Source: Fimbriimonas ginsengisoli Gsoil 348 (lineage in GTDB: Bacteria; Armatimonadota; Fimbriimonadia; Fimbriimonadales; Fimbriimonadaceae). Taken from it: a stretch of DNA of 64,000 bases. The stretch is taken from the NCBI GenBank assembly GCA_945881865.1, contig CAMCVK010000007.1, forward strand, positions 62,001 to 126,000, given 5' to 3'. Position 1 is the stretch's first letter. Every line of letters starts with the position of its first letter. Positions 18,295-26,689 of this stretch are shown piece by piece. Below the pieces are notes generated by a model, which had not been told where the DNA came from, did no database searches, and worked only from the letters and a program-made list of their open reading frames with translations. Position numbers and translations under genes: made by a program.

Positions 18295-20223
18295 GTGTCC
18301 GTAGCGTTTACCGAACTCGATAACCTTTGCGTGAATGTGATTCGCGGCCTGTCTCTCGACGGAGTCGAAAAGGCAAAAAGCGGTCACGCAGGATTGCCTC
18401 TAGGCGCGGCGCCGATGGCCCACGTGTTGTTCACGCGGCACCTGCGGTTCAACTCCCAGGACCCCAAGTGGTTCAACCGAGACCGGTTCATCCTTTCCGC
18501 CGGTCACGGCTCGATGCTGCAATACTCGCTGCTACACCTCGCCGGATACGACGTTTCGCTGGACGACCTCAAGAACTTTCGCCAGCTCAACAGCAAGACT
18601 CCCGGCCACCCCGAGAACACGCACACGCCGGGCGTCGAGATGGCCACCGGCCCGCTTGGTCAGGGCGTTGCCCACTCGGTTGGATTCGCCATCGCCGAGG
18701 CTTACTTGCACACGAAGTTCCCGAACGTTGACCACCACACCTACGCGATCTGCTCGGACGGCGACCTCATGGAGGGCGTCTCGAACGAGGCCGCCTCGCT
18801 AGCCGGTCATCTCAAGCTGGGCAAGCTGATTTGGCTTTACGACGACAACGGCATCACGATTGACGGAACGACCGCCCTCAGCTTTACCGAGGACGTCGAG
18901 GCCCGGTTCAATGCGCTCGGCTGGCACACCCTAAAGATTGATGGTATGGACCTTGCCGCCGTGGACGCCGCCATCACGGCCGCGAAGGCGGATCCACGGC
19001 CGAGCCTGATCCTTGCTAAGACCGTGATCGGCTTCGGCAGCCCGAAGCTGGCCGGAACGAACAAAGCCCACAGCAACCCGTTTGGCGCCGAAGAGCTTGC
19101 CATCACGAAGGCCGCCCTTGGTTTGCCGTCCGAGCCGTTTTACGTGGCCGAAGACGTCGCCGAGTACTACGCCTCGGTAGCGCGACAGGGCGAAGAAGCG
19201 CACGCCTACTGGCAGACGACGGTGACGCCCGAGTTGCAGCAGATCATCGATGGCGATCTCGGCAGCGAATGGCGCCAGGCGCTTCCTTCGATCGAGGAGA
19301 AGGTCGCAACGCGAAAGGCTTCTGAAACCACGATCAACGCGATCTCGTCGTTCCTCCCGACTTTGCTTGGTGGCAGCGCCGACCTCGCCGAGAGCAACCT
19401 CACCACCCAGAAGGGTCTCGGCGAGTTTTCTGCCGAGAACCACGGCGGCAAGAACATCAACTTTGGCGTGCGCGAGTTCGCCATGGCATGCGTGGTCAAC
19501 GGCATCACGCTGCACGGCGGAGCACGCGCCTTCGGCGGCTCGTTCTTGGTGTTTAGCGACTACGCTCGCCCGGCACTGCGGTTGGCCGCGCTCATGGAGA
19601 TCCCGTCGATCTACGTTTTCACGCACGACAGCGTGGGCGTCGGCGAGGACGGCCCGACTCACGAGCCGGTCGAGCACCTCACTTCCCTTCGCGCCATTCC
19701 GAACTTCAACCTGTTCCGACCCGCCGATGCCAACGAGACAGTGGCCGGTTGGAAGGTCGCTTTGGAAAGCACGCACACACCGACGTTGCTTGCGCTGTCT
19801 CGCCAGGCTCTCCCGCCGCTCTCGCCGACCGACGTTCGCAATCACCCTGCCGAGCGCGGCGGTTATGTAATTCGTGAAGCCAGCGCCGACGCCAAGGTCA
19901 TCTTGGTTGGCACCGGGAGCGAAGTTCAGCACTGCGTTGCGGCGCAGACGGTTTTGGAAGCCGAAGGCATTCCGACGCGAGTGGTTTCGCTCCCGAGTTG
20001 GCTGCTGTTCGAGCGACAGCCGGCCGAGTATCGGGCTTCGGTTTTGCCGAAGGGCGTCCCAACGGTCAGCATTGAAGCTGGTTCCACGCTCGCTTGGCCC
20101 CGCTATGCACACGTGAACCTGGGCATCGACCGGTTTGGCCTTTCGGCCCCCGGCGACGTCGTCATGAAGGAACTTGGCATGACGGCCGACGCCGTTGTTG
20201 CCGCCGCCAAGTCGGCCCTTTAG
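18295..20223 (+). CDS. tkt: Transketolase
   Basis: Transketolase moves two-carbon units between sugar phosphates in the pentose phosphate pathway, using thiamine diphosphate. The 642-residue protein has the N-terminal [36 protein letters not shown], the ThDP motif [18 protein letters not shown], the second-domain [20 protein letters not shown] and [20 protein letters not shown] 18295 gives [20 protein letters not shown], the normal start, and TACCCT ends seven bases before it. Longer frames reach back into the HAD gene and are not homologous. The 3' end overlaps the phoU stop (TTAG). Confidence 0.95.
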   Translation: MSVAFTELDNLCVNVIRGLSLDGVEKAKSGHAGLPLGAAPMAHVLFTRHLRFNSQDPKWFNRDRFILSAGHGSMLQYSLLHLAGYDVSLDDLKNFRQLNSKTPGHPENTHTPGVEMATGPLGQGVAHSVGFAIAEAYLHTKFPNVDHHTYAICSDGDLMEGVSNEAASLAGHLKLGKLIWLYDDNGITIDGTTALSFTEDVEARFNALGWHTLKIDGMDLAAVDAAITAAKADPRPSLILAKTVIGFGSPKLAGTNKAHSNPFGAEELAITKAALGLPSEPFYVAEDVAEYYASVARQGEEAHAYWQTTVTPELQQIIDGDLGSEWRQALPSIEEKVATRKASETTINAISSFLPTLLGGSADLAESNLTTQKGLGEFSAENHGGKNINFGVREFAMACVVNGITLHGGARAFGGSFLVFSDYARPALRLAALMEIPSIYVFTHDSVGVGEDGPTHEPVEHLTSLRAIPNFNLFRPADANETVAGWKVALESTHTPTLLALSRQALPPLSPTDVRNHPAERGGYVIREASADAKVILVGTGSEVQHCVAAQTVLEAEGIPTRVVSLPSWLLFERQPAEYRASVLPKGVPTVSIEAGSTLAWPRYAHVNLGIDRFGLSAPGDVVMKELGMTADAVVAAAKSAL

Positions 20224-20864
20224 TCACTGAGGTCGTAGAGCATGCGCAGCCGGCGGGCGATTTCAACCGCCTGGTCTGCGACATGCTCCAGCGAATGAAA
20301 AATCTGGATCGTCCGCATGTGGGTGGCGGCGGCTTCGGGTGTTTCTTGCAAGAGCTGATACACCCGGTGCCGCGCCCGGCTATAGGCTGAATCGACTTCC
20401 CGGTCTCCGCTGATGATCTCGTTCGCCAGCGTCCGGTCATAAGCCGTATACAGCCGAATCGCCGCGCTGAACTGTCGCCGCGCTTGCTCACCCATCTCTT
20501 GAAGCGCAACCTTGAGTTCGTTGGGAAACGCTCCCTGAAGCTTTGCAAGCCGGCGGCACATCTTCACCGCGTGATCGGCCGCCTTCTCGATTTCCGTTAC
20601 CGTTCCCATGGTCGCCACCAGCAGCCGCAGGTCGTTCGCAACCGGAGCTTCTTGCATCACGGCGACCACGCTCTTGATGAAAATGGCGCGCTCCTGCGCG
20701 TCAATCGAGTCGTCTTGCGCAACCACGAGCTCGGCAAGTTGCCCGTCTCCCGATAGCGTCGCTTCCACCGCCGTGCGGATCATATCGAGCGTTTCGTTGC
20801 CCATACGGACAACGTCGGTTCGAATCTCGTCAAGTTTTTCTTGGAAGTGCACGCGCGCCGTCAT
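20220..20864 (-). CDS. phoU: Phosphate-signalling protein PhoU
   Basis: PhoU links the PstSCAB phosphate transporter to the PhoR sensor kinase and keeps the Pho regulon off when phosphate is plentiful. The 214-residue protein has two three-helix PhoU repeats (about 8-95 and 110-205) with the acidic metal-binding patterns [12 protein letters not shown] and [15 protein letters not shown]. Length and helical content are typical. No pst or phoR genes are adjacent, so it is a stand-alone copy here. CATAAT ends nine bases upstream of ATG 20864 on the minus strand. Confidence 0.88.
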   Translation of the reverse strand: MTARVHFQEKLDEIRTDVVRMGNETLDMIRTAVEATLSGDGQLAELVVAQDDSIDAQERAIFIKSVVAVMQEAPVANDLRLLVATMGTVTEIEKAADHAVKMCRRLAKLQGAFPNELKVALQEMGEQARRQFSAAIRLYTAYDRTLANEIISGDREVDSAYSRARHRVYQLLQETPEAAATHMRTIQIFHSLEHVADQAVEIARRLRMLYDLSD

Positions 20865-20910
20865 AACAACGTGATTATGGTTGGCCCAGCGTTGGTATCG
20901 TTAACCATTC

Positions 20911-20925
20911 GGGGCGATTCGCCCC
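20911..20925. other. GC-rich hairpin between phoU and the ABC exporter gene
   Basis: GGGGCG-ATT-CGCCCC forms a 6-bp hairpin that ends nine bases before the exporter start codon. It could modulate translation of the exporter or act as an operator. There is no U-tract, so it is not a terminator. Confidence 0.35.
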
Positions 20926-20934
20926 CGTAACAGA

Positions 20935-22722
20935 ATGGTAGCCGCCGCGCAAGAACAAGCCGAGCCAGAACGTCAGGGCTCACTGAAGGAGATATGGCCC
21001 GAGCTCCGGCCATACCGTCGGCTGATCGTGATCGCCGTCTTCCTGACGGTGCTCCAGACCGTCTTCATTTTCGTCCCGCCGTTGATTCTCGGCGACATCG
21101 TGAACCGGCTTCAGCGCGGCGACAGCATCAACACGCTGCTTTACATGGCCTACATCGTGGGGTTTTCCCTACTGCACGGCGGGCTCGGCTATGCGCTCTC
21201 GATAAACATTAGCCATCTCGGCCAGAGCTTTTTGCTTGGCATCCGCGAGAAGATGCTCGGCCACATGCAATCGCTGCCGCTGGCCTACTTTGAGAAGAAC
21301 CAAACCGGCAAGCTCGTTTCGAACGTGATGAACGACGCCGGAACGGTGAACCAGCTCATCACTTCGAACCTGCCCAGCATCATGGGCGACGCAATGCAGC
21401 TGGTTTTGGTGACGGTCGTTCTGTTTCGAATCGACCCGATCATGGCTTTGCTTAGCTTCAGCATCGCCCCGCTTTACATCTTCAATTTTCGGAAGTTTTA
21501 TCCAAGATTGACCGGTACCAGCAACGAGATCCGGGGCAAACGCGACGCCATGTACGGCCAGATGCAGGAAAAGCTGACCGGCATCGCAACCGTGAAAGGG
21601 TTCGGTCAGGAGCGCTTTGAATCGCGCACGTTTATGAGCACGACCCGCGAGCTGATGGGCCTCAACGTGCGGCAGGGCGTGCTTGGCGGCGGGCTTTGGA
21701 CGGTCGCCGACGCCCTTTGCGGTGTGGCCACCGGGTTGGTGCTCTGGTACGGCGGGCTGAAATGCCTGCGCGGCGAGATGGAAGCCGGCACCCTCGTCAT
21801 GTTTTTGCTGTATGCCGTCGGCTATGTTTATGGCCCGATCGTGCGATTCCTGGTGGTTCTGGACCCCATCGCCCGCGCGCAAGCGGCCCTGGCCCGCATC
21901 TTCCGGACGCTGGGCCAATCCAACAGCATCGTCGACAAGCCGAACGCTTTGGCGATTCCCAAGATCCAGGGCCACGTTCGGTTCGAGAACGTCTGGTTCG
22001 AATATGAGCCCGGCCAGCCGGTCCTTAAGGGAATCGAACTCGACGTCACGCCGGGCGAGACCGTCGCCCTGGTTGGCTTTAGCGGCAGCGGAAAGACCAC
22101 GATGGCGAGCCTTTTGCTCCGCCATTACGACTGCACTTCGGGGCGAATCACCATTGACGGCCACGACCTGCGGGACGTTCAGCTCGCCGACTACCGACGC
22201 CAGGTTGGCGTCGTCGCGCAGGAGAGCATCCTATTCAACACCTCGATTTGGGAGAACATTCGGTACGGAAAGCCGACCGCGACCGATGAGGAGATCATGG
22301 ATGCCGCCCGCGCCGCCAGCATCCACGACACGATTCTGGCCCTGCCGGATGGCTACGAGACGAAGATCGGCGAGGAAGGCATCAAGCTTTCGGTCGGCGA
22401 AAAGCAGCGAATGGCGATTGCACGGGCGTTGCTTGCCGACCCGCGAATCCTGATCCTTGACGAGGCGACGTCCTCGCTCGACAGCCAAACCGAGGCGCTG
22501 CTTCAGGCGGCCCTGGATAACCTGATGCGGGGACGGACGAGCTTCGTGATTGCGCACCGTCTCAGCACCGTCGTGAACGCGACCAAGATCATGGTTTTGG
22601 AACGCGGCGTGGTCACCGAGCTTGGCACCCACTTGGAGCTTCGCGATAGCGGCGGACTTTACTCGCGGCTGTACCACGAGCAATTCCGCGTGGCACTGGA
22701 ACCGGAGACGCAAGATACCTGA
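20935..22722 (+). CDS. ABC transporter, fused permease and ATPase (MsbA type)
   Basis: This 595-residue half-transporter has six membrane segments (about residues 30-320) and a C-terminal ATPase. The ATPase has Walker A GFSGSGKTT, signature LSVGEKQRMAIARA (LSVGE in place of the usual LSGGQ), Walker B ILILDEATSSLD and the switch His in VIAHRLS. Homologues export lipids, drugs or peptides as dimers. Only one half-transporter is encoded here, so a homodimer is likely. The substrate is not predictable. The ATG at 20935 has no clear Shine-Dalgarno sequence. Confidence 0.9.
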   Translation: MVAAAQEQAEPERQGSLKEIWPELRPYRRLIVIAVFLTVLQTVFIFVPPLILGDIVNRLQRGDSINTLLYMAYIVGFSLLHGGLGYALSINISHLGQSFLLGIREKMLGHMQSLPLAYFEKNQTGKLVSNVMNDAGTVNQLITSNLPSIMGDAMQLVLVTVVLFRIDPIMALLSFSIAPLYIFNFRKFYPRLTGTSNEIRGKRDAMYGQMQEKLTGIATVKGFGQERFESRTFMSTTRELMGLNVRQGVLGGGLWTVADALCGVATGLVLWYGGLKCLRGEMEAGTLVMFLLYAVGYVYGPIVRFLVVLDPIARAQAALARIFRTLGQSNSIVDKPNALAIPKIQGHVRFENVWFEYEPGQPVLKGIELDVTPGETVALVGFSGSGKTTMASLLLRHYDCTSGRITIDGHDLRDVQLADYRRQVGVVAQESILFNTSIWENIRYGKPTATDEEIMDAARAASIHDTILALPDGYETKIGEEGIKLSVGEKQRMAIARALLADPRILILDEATSSLDSQTEALLQAALDNLMRGRTSFVIAHRLSTVVNATKIMVLERGVVTELGTHLELRDSGGLYSRLYHEQFRVALEPETQDT

Positions 22723-22831
22723 CGGCGTTCTTCTGCGACGGTCGACGCCAGAAAATCAAACTAGCTGCTGAGAAGATGAACGGGCCGACGGCATCCGTAT
22801 TGATCGCGCCGGACCGCCAAAACAAGCTCAG

Positions 22832-22856
22832 CCCTCATCCGATTAGCGGATAAGGG
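22832..22856. other. Imperfect hairpin between the ABC gene and the DUF2130 operon
   Basis: CCCTCATCCG and CGGATAAGGG form a stem with one mismatch between the convergent ends. It may help terminate transcription from either side, but there is no strong U-tract. Nothing else is evident in 22723-22913. Confidence 0.3.
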
Positions 22857-22913
22857 TTTGCCGATCCCCAAAGATTCGATTCGTGCCTAGCCAATCCATA
22901 AAGCGATGCGCGA

Positions 22914-23549
22914 TCAGAACAACCGATTGTAGTGCTTCACCGTGTCGGAAATTTGGCTTCGCACTGTGGAACGCGACTTTAGTCGGGCAATTGTGCCCTT
23001 CCTAAGATCCAGCCAGAACACTTCATCAGGTGTACGTCCATCCCGCTGTTCCGACACCAATCCTAAAAGCTCTTGTAGAGCGTTGGATTCGGCCTTAGAG
23101 TATTGGGAAGCGTAGATAAACAGGTTCCCCCTACCAAAGCGTGAATGCTCAACGTCCGCATGAGGAGTGACCCTAACTTGCCCACCTCCGATTTGCACCA
23201 AGAATGGCTCACTACGCCGAACGTTCTCGCTGTAGATTCTGGTGAAGACCTTTCGGTTCTTTGCCATAAAGAGGTTGAAACAGCTCGTCATAGTCTGAAT
23301 CATGGACTGCGTGGAGAATCCTGAGTTGTAGCCTTCGAGTTCGCTCAGGAGAGTTGCTTCGCCGCTTCCGGGAATCTCAAGCTCCGAGATAATCGCCTTC
23401 CGAATCGGTAGGTACTCCAGAACGCGGTACTTCTTCTCTTCATCTAGCTCTCGCAGCTTCTTCTCCCATTGGGCAGCAGGTTTGTCGTGCAACTGGCTGA
23501 TTTCCAGAGCTGAAGGAGTTCGTCGATGATTTGATGGTGATGACGCCAC
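22914..23549 (-). CDS. Unknown third protein of the DUF2130/5'-nucleotidase operon
   Basis: I do not recognise this protein of about 211 residues. The likely start is GTG 23549, one base after the 5'-nucleotidase stop, with AGGAG ten bases upstream. The frame is open further back (to 23675), but that part overlaps the nucleotidase. It has a charged helical N-terminal third (QWEKKLRELDEEKKYRVLEY), then a segment with SGFSTQSMIQTMTSCFNLFM, then a C-terminal part rich in strands and positive residues (EVFWLDLRKGTIARLKSR). No membrane segment or catalytic motif is evident. Codon use and GC content are lower than in neighbouring core genes, as for the whole operon. Confidence 0.6.
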   Translation of the reverse strand: MASSPSNHRRTPSALEISQLHDKPAAQWEKKLRELDEEKKYRVLEYLPIRKAIISELEIPGSGEATLLSELEGYNSGFSTQSMIQTMTSCFNLFMAKNRKVFTRIYSENVRRSEPFLVQIGGGQVRVTPHADVEHSRFGRGNLFIYASQYSKAESNALQELLGLVSEQRDGRTPDEVFWLDLRKGTIARLKSRSTVRSQISDTVKHYNRLF

Positions 23550-23550
23550 T

Positions 23551-24510
23551 CTAGCTGGTCTCCTGGCTTCGGTCGGTCGCTTCACCACCAAGGGTTTCGT
23601 TTGCAATTCCGTAAGGCACATGACCCGACGGGGTGGTTCCCATTGCTGGGTTAATGTGTGCCAGCTGATCATCAAAGAAGAAATCAGGTTGAAAAACGTC
23701 CAAGAACGGTCTTTTCTCTAGACCATCTAAGAACAGGGCCTGATCTACTTGAATTCCCCAGTGCAAAAGAGTCCTGAGGGCTCTTTCATGGGCTGGGGCA
23801 CCGCGAGAGGTAATCAGGGCCGTCTTGATCCGGCACTCTGAACCGGCTGGAAGGGTGTTTTGGAGTGAATGGAGCGCGCTCAGAAATGGTTGAAGCGGGC
23901 CCGCTGGCAAAGGAACGGACGCATTTTCAATTTCGTGCGTCTTAAATGCTTCCAACTTCTGCTCCTTGTAGACTCGCTCTGCTTGGTCACTGAAAAGCAC
24001 CGAATCACCGTCAAAAGCGATCCTTAGCTCGTTCGGGTGAAGATCGTTTCCAATTACTCTTGGAAAGACAGTCGCCGCTGGAATGCTCATGTTTAAAGCC
24101 TTTTTCACATCATCACTATTAGCAGAAAGAAATAGCTTAGCCCGGAAGGGTTCGAGATACAAGAATGGATCATCCCCTCGAACAAACGCGCCCCGCGTCA
24201 GGTCCAGATTGTGGTGTTGGGCACTCCGAAACACCCTCGCCCCGCTGATTGGGTCGTTTCTAGAGATCACCACCACCTCGGTTCGCTTGACTCCATCGCC
24301 GTTCATGGAGAGAAGCTTTCGGCAGAGTTGAAATCCTACTGATGGTTCCGCAGGAATCTCCCACCGGTCCTGCTGGAGTTTCATGTACCTTTGCTCACGC
24401 TCCGAGTGGTCGCCGGAACCGTCATCGAAGATCCTGTTTTCCTCCTCAAAGTCAAACAGTGCCCGTGACGTAATAGCCACGACGAGAATGCTTTCAAGAG
24501 ACTTCGCCAT
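23551..24510 (-). CDS. Cytosolic 5'-nucleotidase (HAD fold)
   Basis: This 319-residue enzyme matches the cytosolic 5'-nucleotidase family (Pfam 5-nucleotidase, NT5C1 type), which dephosphorylates nucleoside monophosphates. HAD motif I is AFDGDSVLFSD (Asp167 and Asp169), a later motif is TALITSRGAPAHERALRTL, and the metal-binding Asp pair is in PDFFFDDQLAHI. The segment GHVPYGIANETLGG closes the domain, also as in the family. The ATG directly follows the DUF2130 stop codon (TAA then ATG), so translation is coupled. Placed between a predicted nuclease and an unknown protein, it may alter nucleotide pools in a stress or defence response; that is inference. Confidence 0.8.
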   Translation of the reverse strand: MAKSLESILVVAITSRALFDFEEENRIFDDGSGDHSEREQRYMKLQQDRWEIPAEPSVGFQLCRKLLSMNGDGVKRTEVVVISRNDPISGARVFRSAQHHNLDLTRGAFVRGDDPFLYLEPFRAKLFLSANSDDVKKALNMSIPAATVFPRVIGNDLHPNELRIAFDGDSVLFSDQAERVYKEQKLEAFKTHEIENASVPLPAGPLQPFLSALHSLQNTLPAGSECRIKTALITSRGAPAHERALRTLLHWGIQVDQALFLDGLEKRPFLDVFQPDFFFDDQLAHINPAMGTTPSGHVPYGIANETLGGEATDRSQETS

Positions 24511-25839
24511 TTAGTTCTCCTCCTCGTCGCCGGCAGGCAGAGCCGTCAGTTCAATCTCCTCGAGGGATTTCAGGTCTTGACCGGCAATCCCTTGAAGGTC
24601 CCCAATAATCCCGAAGCACGCCTTCAGCACGGTCTCATGTTGCTTTTCCCTCGTATTGAAGTTCTTCACTGCCGCGCTCTTCTCCTTGATGAGTTTTGAC
24701 TGCATAGTCATAAATGTTTCCACGATGGACCCAAATCGAGATTTAAATTCGTCGCTCATCAAGTACCCGTACACGAGGGTGGCCTTCGTTTCAATCCCTT
24801 CAGCTGCTTTGCGTGCATCCGCCGTCTGAAGGAGACCTTCACGAATCGCTATCGCAAGTGCAACAGCAAACGCGGGCTTCACGATCCAAATGCCTTCGAC
24901 AAAGTCGAACGTTTCAATGCCGCTTGGGGTCGCTTTAGAAACGATGACTGCAACGGTTGCCCTCGATTCCCGCTGATCCCCCTTCAGCTTCTGAACCCAG
25001 TCGCCACCCCAATTTTGTGCCCGTTTGGTCTCCCACAGGATGGTTCCACTTTGATTGCCAAGGCGATCAAACACCAACTGTAGTATGTCGGCCCCGCGTT
25101 GTCCTTTCTTGACCGGACTAAAGTCGTCCAAGGAAAAGGCATTTCGAAGCTTGCATTCAAGGTCCAATTCCAACGCTTCACCCTGAAGTTCTTGAGAAGG
25201 TTTCGCCTTGAGCTTTTGGTTCAGCTCCGCGATTTGATTTCGTGCCCGGTCAAGTTCAAGGTTCTGAACCTGAAGCTTGTCAACGTATTCTTGACCAATT
25301 GATTCCCGTAGGGTCTCTTTTTCAGCATCAATCGCAGCCGAAATGGCTCGTTGCTTCTCAAGCTCGAACCGCCCCCTTTCTGCTTTCAACTCTCTTTGAG
25401 CCTTTTCGAGCGCCGCTTGCTCTATTTGGAGCTTGCTCAGCTCTTCTGACTTCTCCGTGAGTTCTGACTGAAGGCTTAGGACTCGTTGATCGGCTTCAGA
25501 TTTGGCCGTCTCTCTTGCCTTCTTGAGCAAGTCGGGATACTGCGCTGTGAGCTTGGCATTAACCTCCGACTCCACAGCCTCGGCAATGAGCCTAGCTTGG
25601 GCTGCTTGTTGCTCCTTGAGCTTGGCTTCCACTTGATCTAGAGCTTTGGCTCGGCCTTGAATGTCCTTTTCGAACTGGACTTTCCAGCTCTTGAAATCGG
25701 CTTCCGCTTCCTGCCGAAGCTTGGCAAGGATACTATCGCCGACTTCGAATTCAAAGTCGCAACTCGGGCAGGTTACGTTAAGTGAGGAAGAAGCCGCGTC
25801 AGCTGCGGCAAATGGTGAAAGTGTCTTATTTAGTGCCAT
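24511..25839 (-). CDS. DUF2130 protein: Zn-finger remnant, long coiled coil, PD-(D/E)XK-like domain
   Basis: The 442-residue protein has an N-terminal CPSC pair (Cys24, Cys27), a coiled coil spanning about residues 40-215, and a C-terminal domain of the DUF2130 type. That domain reads as a PD-(D/E)XK nuclease core: Asp251 in GADILQLVFDRLG, Glu270 and Lys272 in GTILWETKRAQNW, then WVQKLKGDQRE. The coiled coil suggests an elongated, perhaps DNA-tracking or oligomerising protein. AAGGGG stands eight bases before ATG 25839. It is the first gene of a three-gene operon. DUF2130 has no established function that I know of; nuclease activity is predicted from the motif alone. Confidence 0.75.
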   Translation of the reverse strand: MALNKTLSPFAAADAASSSLNVTCPSCDFEFEVGDSILAKLRQEAEADFKSWKVQFEKDIQGRAKALDQVEAKLKEQQAAQARLIAEAVESEVNAKLTAQYPDLLKKARETAKSEADQRVLSLQSELTEKSEELSKLQIEQAALEKAQRELKAERGRFELEKQRAISAAIDAEKETLRESIGQEYVDKLQVQNLELDRARNQIAELNQKLKAKPSQELQGEALELDLECKLRNAFSLDDFSPVKKGQRGADILQLVFDRLGNQSGTILWETKRAQNWGGDWVQKLKGDQRESRATVAVIVSKATPSGIETFDFVEGIWIVKPAFAVALAIAIREGLLQTADARKAAEGIETKATLVYGYLMSDEFKSRFGSIVETFMTMQSKLIKEKSAAVKNFNTREKQHETVLKACFGIIGDLQGIAGQDLKSLEEIELTALPAGDEEEN

Positions 25840-25908
25840 TTGGATACCCCTTTTAGGTTGCGTCTGGGCATGCCAAGACTTGGATCAAAGCCGCGAAATA
25901 GCCTGCAG

Positions 25909-25927
25909 AGTTTACTTTTCGTAAACT
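25909..25927. promoter_or_regulatory. Perfect inverted repeat between divergent promoters
   Basis: AGTTTAC-TTTTC-GTAAACT is a perfect 7-bp inverted repeat about 70 bases upstream of the DUF2130 operon. It overlaps the -35 box of a rightward promoter, so it is well placed as an operator. Confidence 0.5.
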
Positions 25928-25939
25928 ACCGCCTATAAT
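25911..25939 (+). promoter_or_regulatory. Sigma70-like promoter TTTACT-17-TATAAT pointing right
   Basis: TTTACT (25911-25916) and TATAAT (25934-25939) are separated by 17 bases, one of the best promoter matches in the window. It points into a region with only a 37-codon frame (26006), not towards the DUF2130 operon. A small RNA or small protein is possible. Confidence 0.55.
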
Positions 25940-26005
25940 CGGCGTGCCCACAAGCTTGGCTTGTTGATTTTTGGTCGGGATCTCTACTGCAATTAGAGAA
26001 CAAAA

Positions 26006-26119
26006 ATGAAACTCGAAGCGGCTCGATTTCCGCCTGGTAACGGGTCAAATCGCTTTAGAGTGATTGCCTCGCCTGCCGGCTCTGAGGAGTGCAAGGACTT
26101 CAGTTTGAAAACTTGCTAA
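26006..26119 (+). CDS. Possible 37-residue protein
   Basis: ATG 26006 opens a 37-codon frame about 60 bases after a strong rightward promoter, with AGAGAA as a weak ribosome binding site. The predicted peptide starts MKLEAARFPPGNGSNRF and ends CKDFSLKTC. It has no known relatives and may be a truncated gene or not expressed. The stretch from 26120 to 26256 shows nothing else convincing. Confidence 0.25.
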   Translation: MKLEAARFPPGNGSNRFRVIASPAGSEECKDFSLKTC

Positions 26120-26256
26120 GCCCACAAGTACAAGGAAAGCCAGTATTGGCAGTCGTCGCCCTTCACTGCCAACAAGTGTACCCGCCCCCAATCCTCGTAT
26201 GTCTACGGAAACAAGTTCGTAAAACGCGAATCGATATTCTTGTAGTGAGAGTCCGG

Positions 26257-26580
26257 TCAATCGCCCAACGAAAGAATCGTCCGGAACTCCTCGGGCGCAT
26301 CAAAAATCTGAAGGAGCCGCATTGTCGGCTTGCTTGGCTTTCTCGCGCCCTGCTCCCAACTCTGGAGCGTCTTCACGCTCACCGCCAGCAGGTTGGCGAA
26401 CTGGGCTTGGCTCATTTGACGTCGGTTGCGGATGGCAACAACTTCCGCGCCGGAATACGAACGGCCAGTCGGCACGACCGTTGCAGCAAGGTTCAAATCT
26501 TCTCGCGCGAATTCAATTCCTTCGAGCAGGCCCTTCTTGAGCCGCTGGGCAAGCGGGGTCCGTTTTGTGTTGATGCTCAT
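26257..26580 (-). CDS. HTH regulator of the HigA/Xre antitoxin type (orphan)
   Basis: The 107-residue protein has an extended N-terminal region and a clear Xre-type helix-turn-helix (AIRNRRQMSQAQFANLLAVSVKTLQSWEQGARKPS). This is the layout of HigA/RelB-like antitoxins in which the toxin gene normally precedes the antitoxin gene. No toxin-sized gene lies upstream: only 109 bases separate it from the divergent redoxin gene. It therefore appears orphaned or serves as an ordinary repressor. AGAGAAG precedes ATG 26580. A perfect palindrome in the shared upstream region is its probable operator. Confidence 0.8.
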   Translation of the reverse strand: MSINTKRTPLAQRLKKGLLEGIEFAREDLNLAATVVPTGRSYSGAEVVAIRNRRQMSQAQFANLLAVSVKTLQSWEQGARKPSKPTMRLLQIFDAPEEFRTILSLGD

Positions 26581-26656
26581 TGCTTCTCTCGCGCGACTTT
26601 TGTCTCGTTTTCTCAGCCAAGCTAAGCCGTTGGCGGGCAGGTTCCGCTCACGAGAT

Positions 26657-26675
26657 TATCCTACTTAGTAGGATA
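26657..26675. promoter_or_regulatory. Perfect palindromic operator between HTH and redoxin genes
   Basis: TATCCTAC-TTA-GTAGGATA is a perfect 8-bp inverted repeat. It overlaps GATAAT on the minus strand and the edge of TAGACT (26674-26679) on the plus strand, both plausible -10 boxes. A protein bound here would control both genes. Confidence 0.6.
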
Positions 26676-26689
26676 GACTGTCCGTCGCA

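Noticed and set aside
22914-25839. Assignment of the DUF2130 operon to a named defence system such as CBASS or Thoeris
   Set aside because: No cyclase, TIR, SIR2 or sensor domain can be seen; only the nuclease and nucleotidase motifs are supported.
26045-26260. 71-codon minus frame after the orphan HTH gene, considered as its toxin
   Set aside because: The sequence resembles no RelE/HigB toxin and has no ribosome binding site or catalytic residues.
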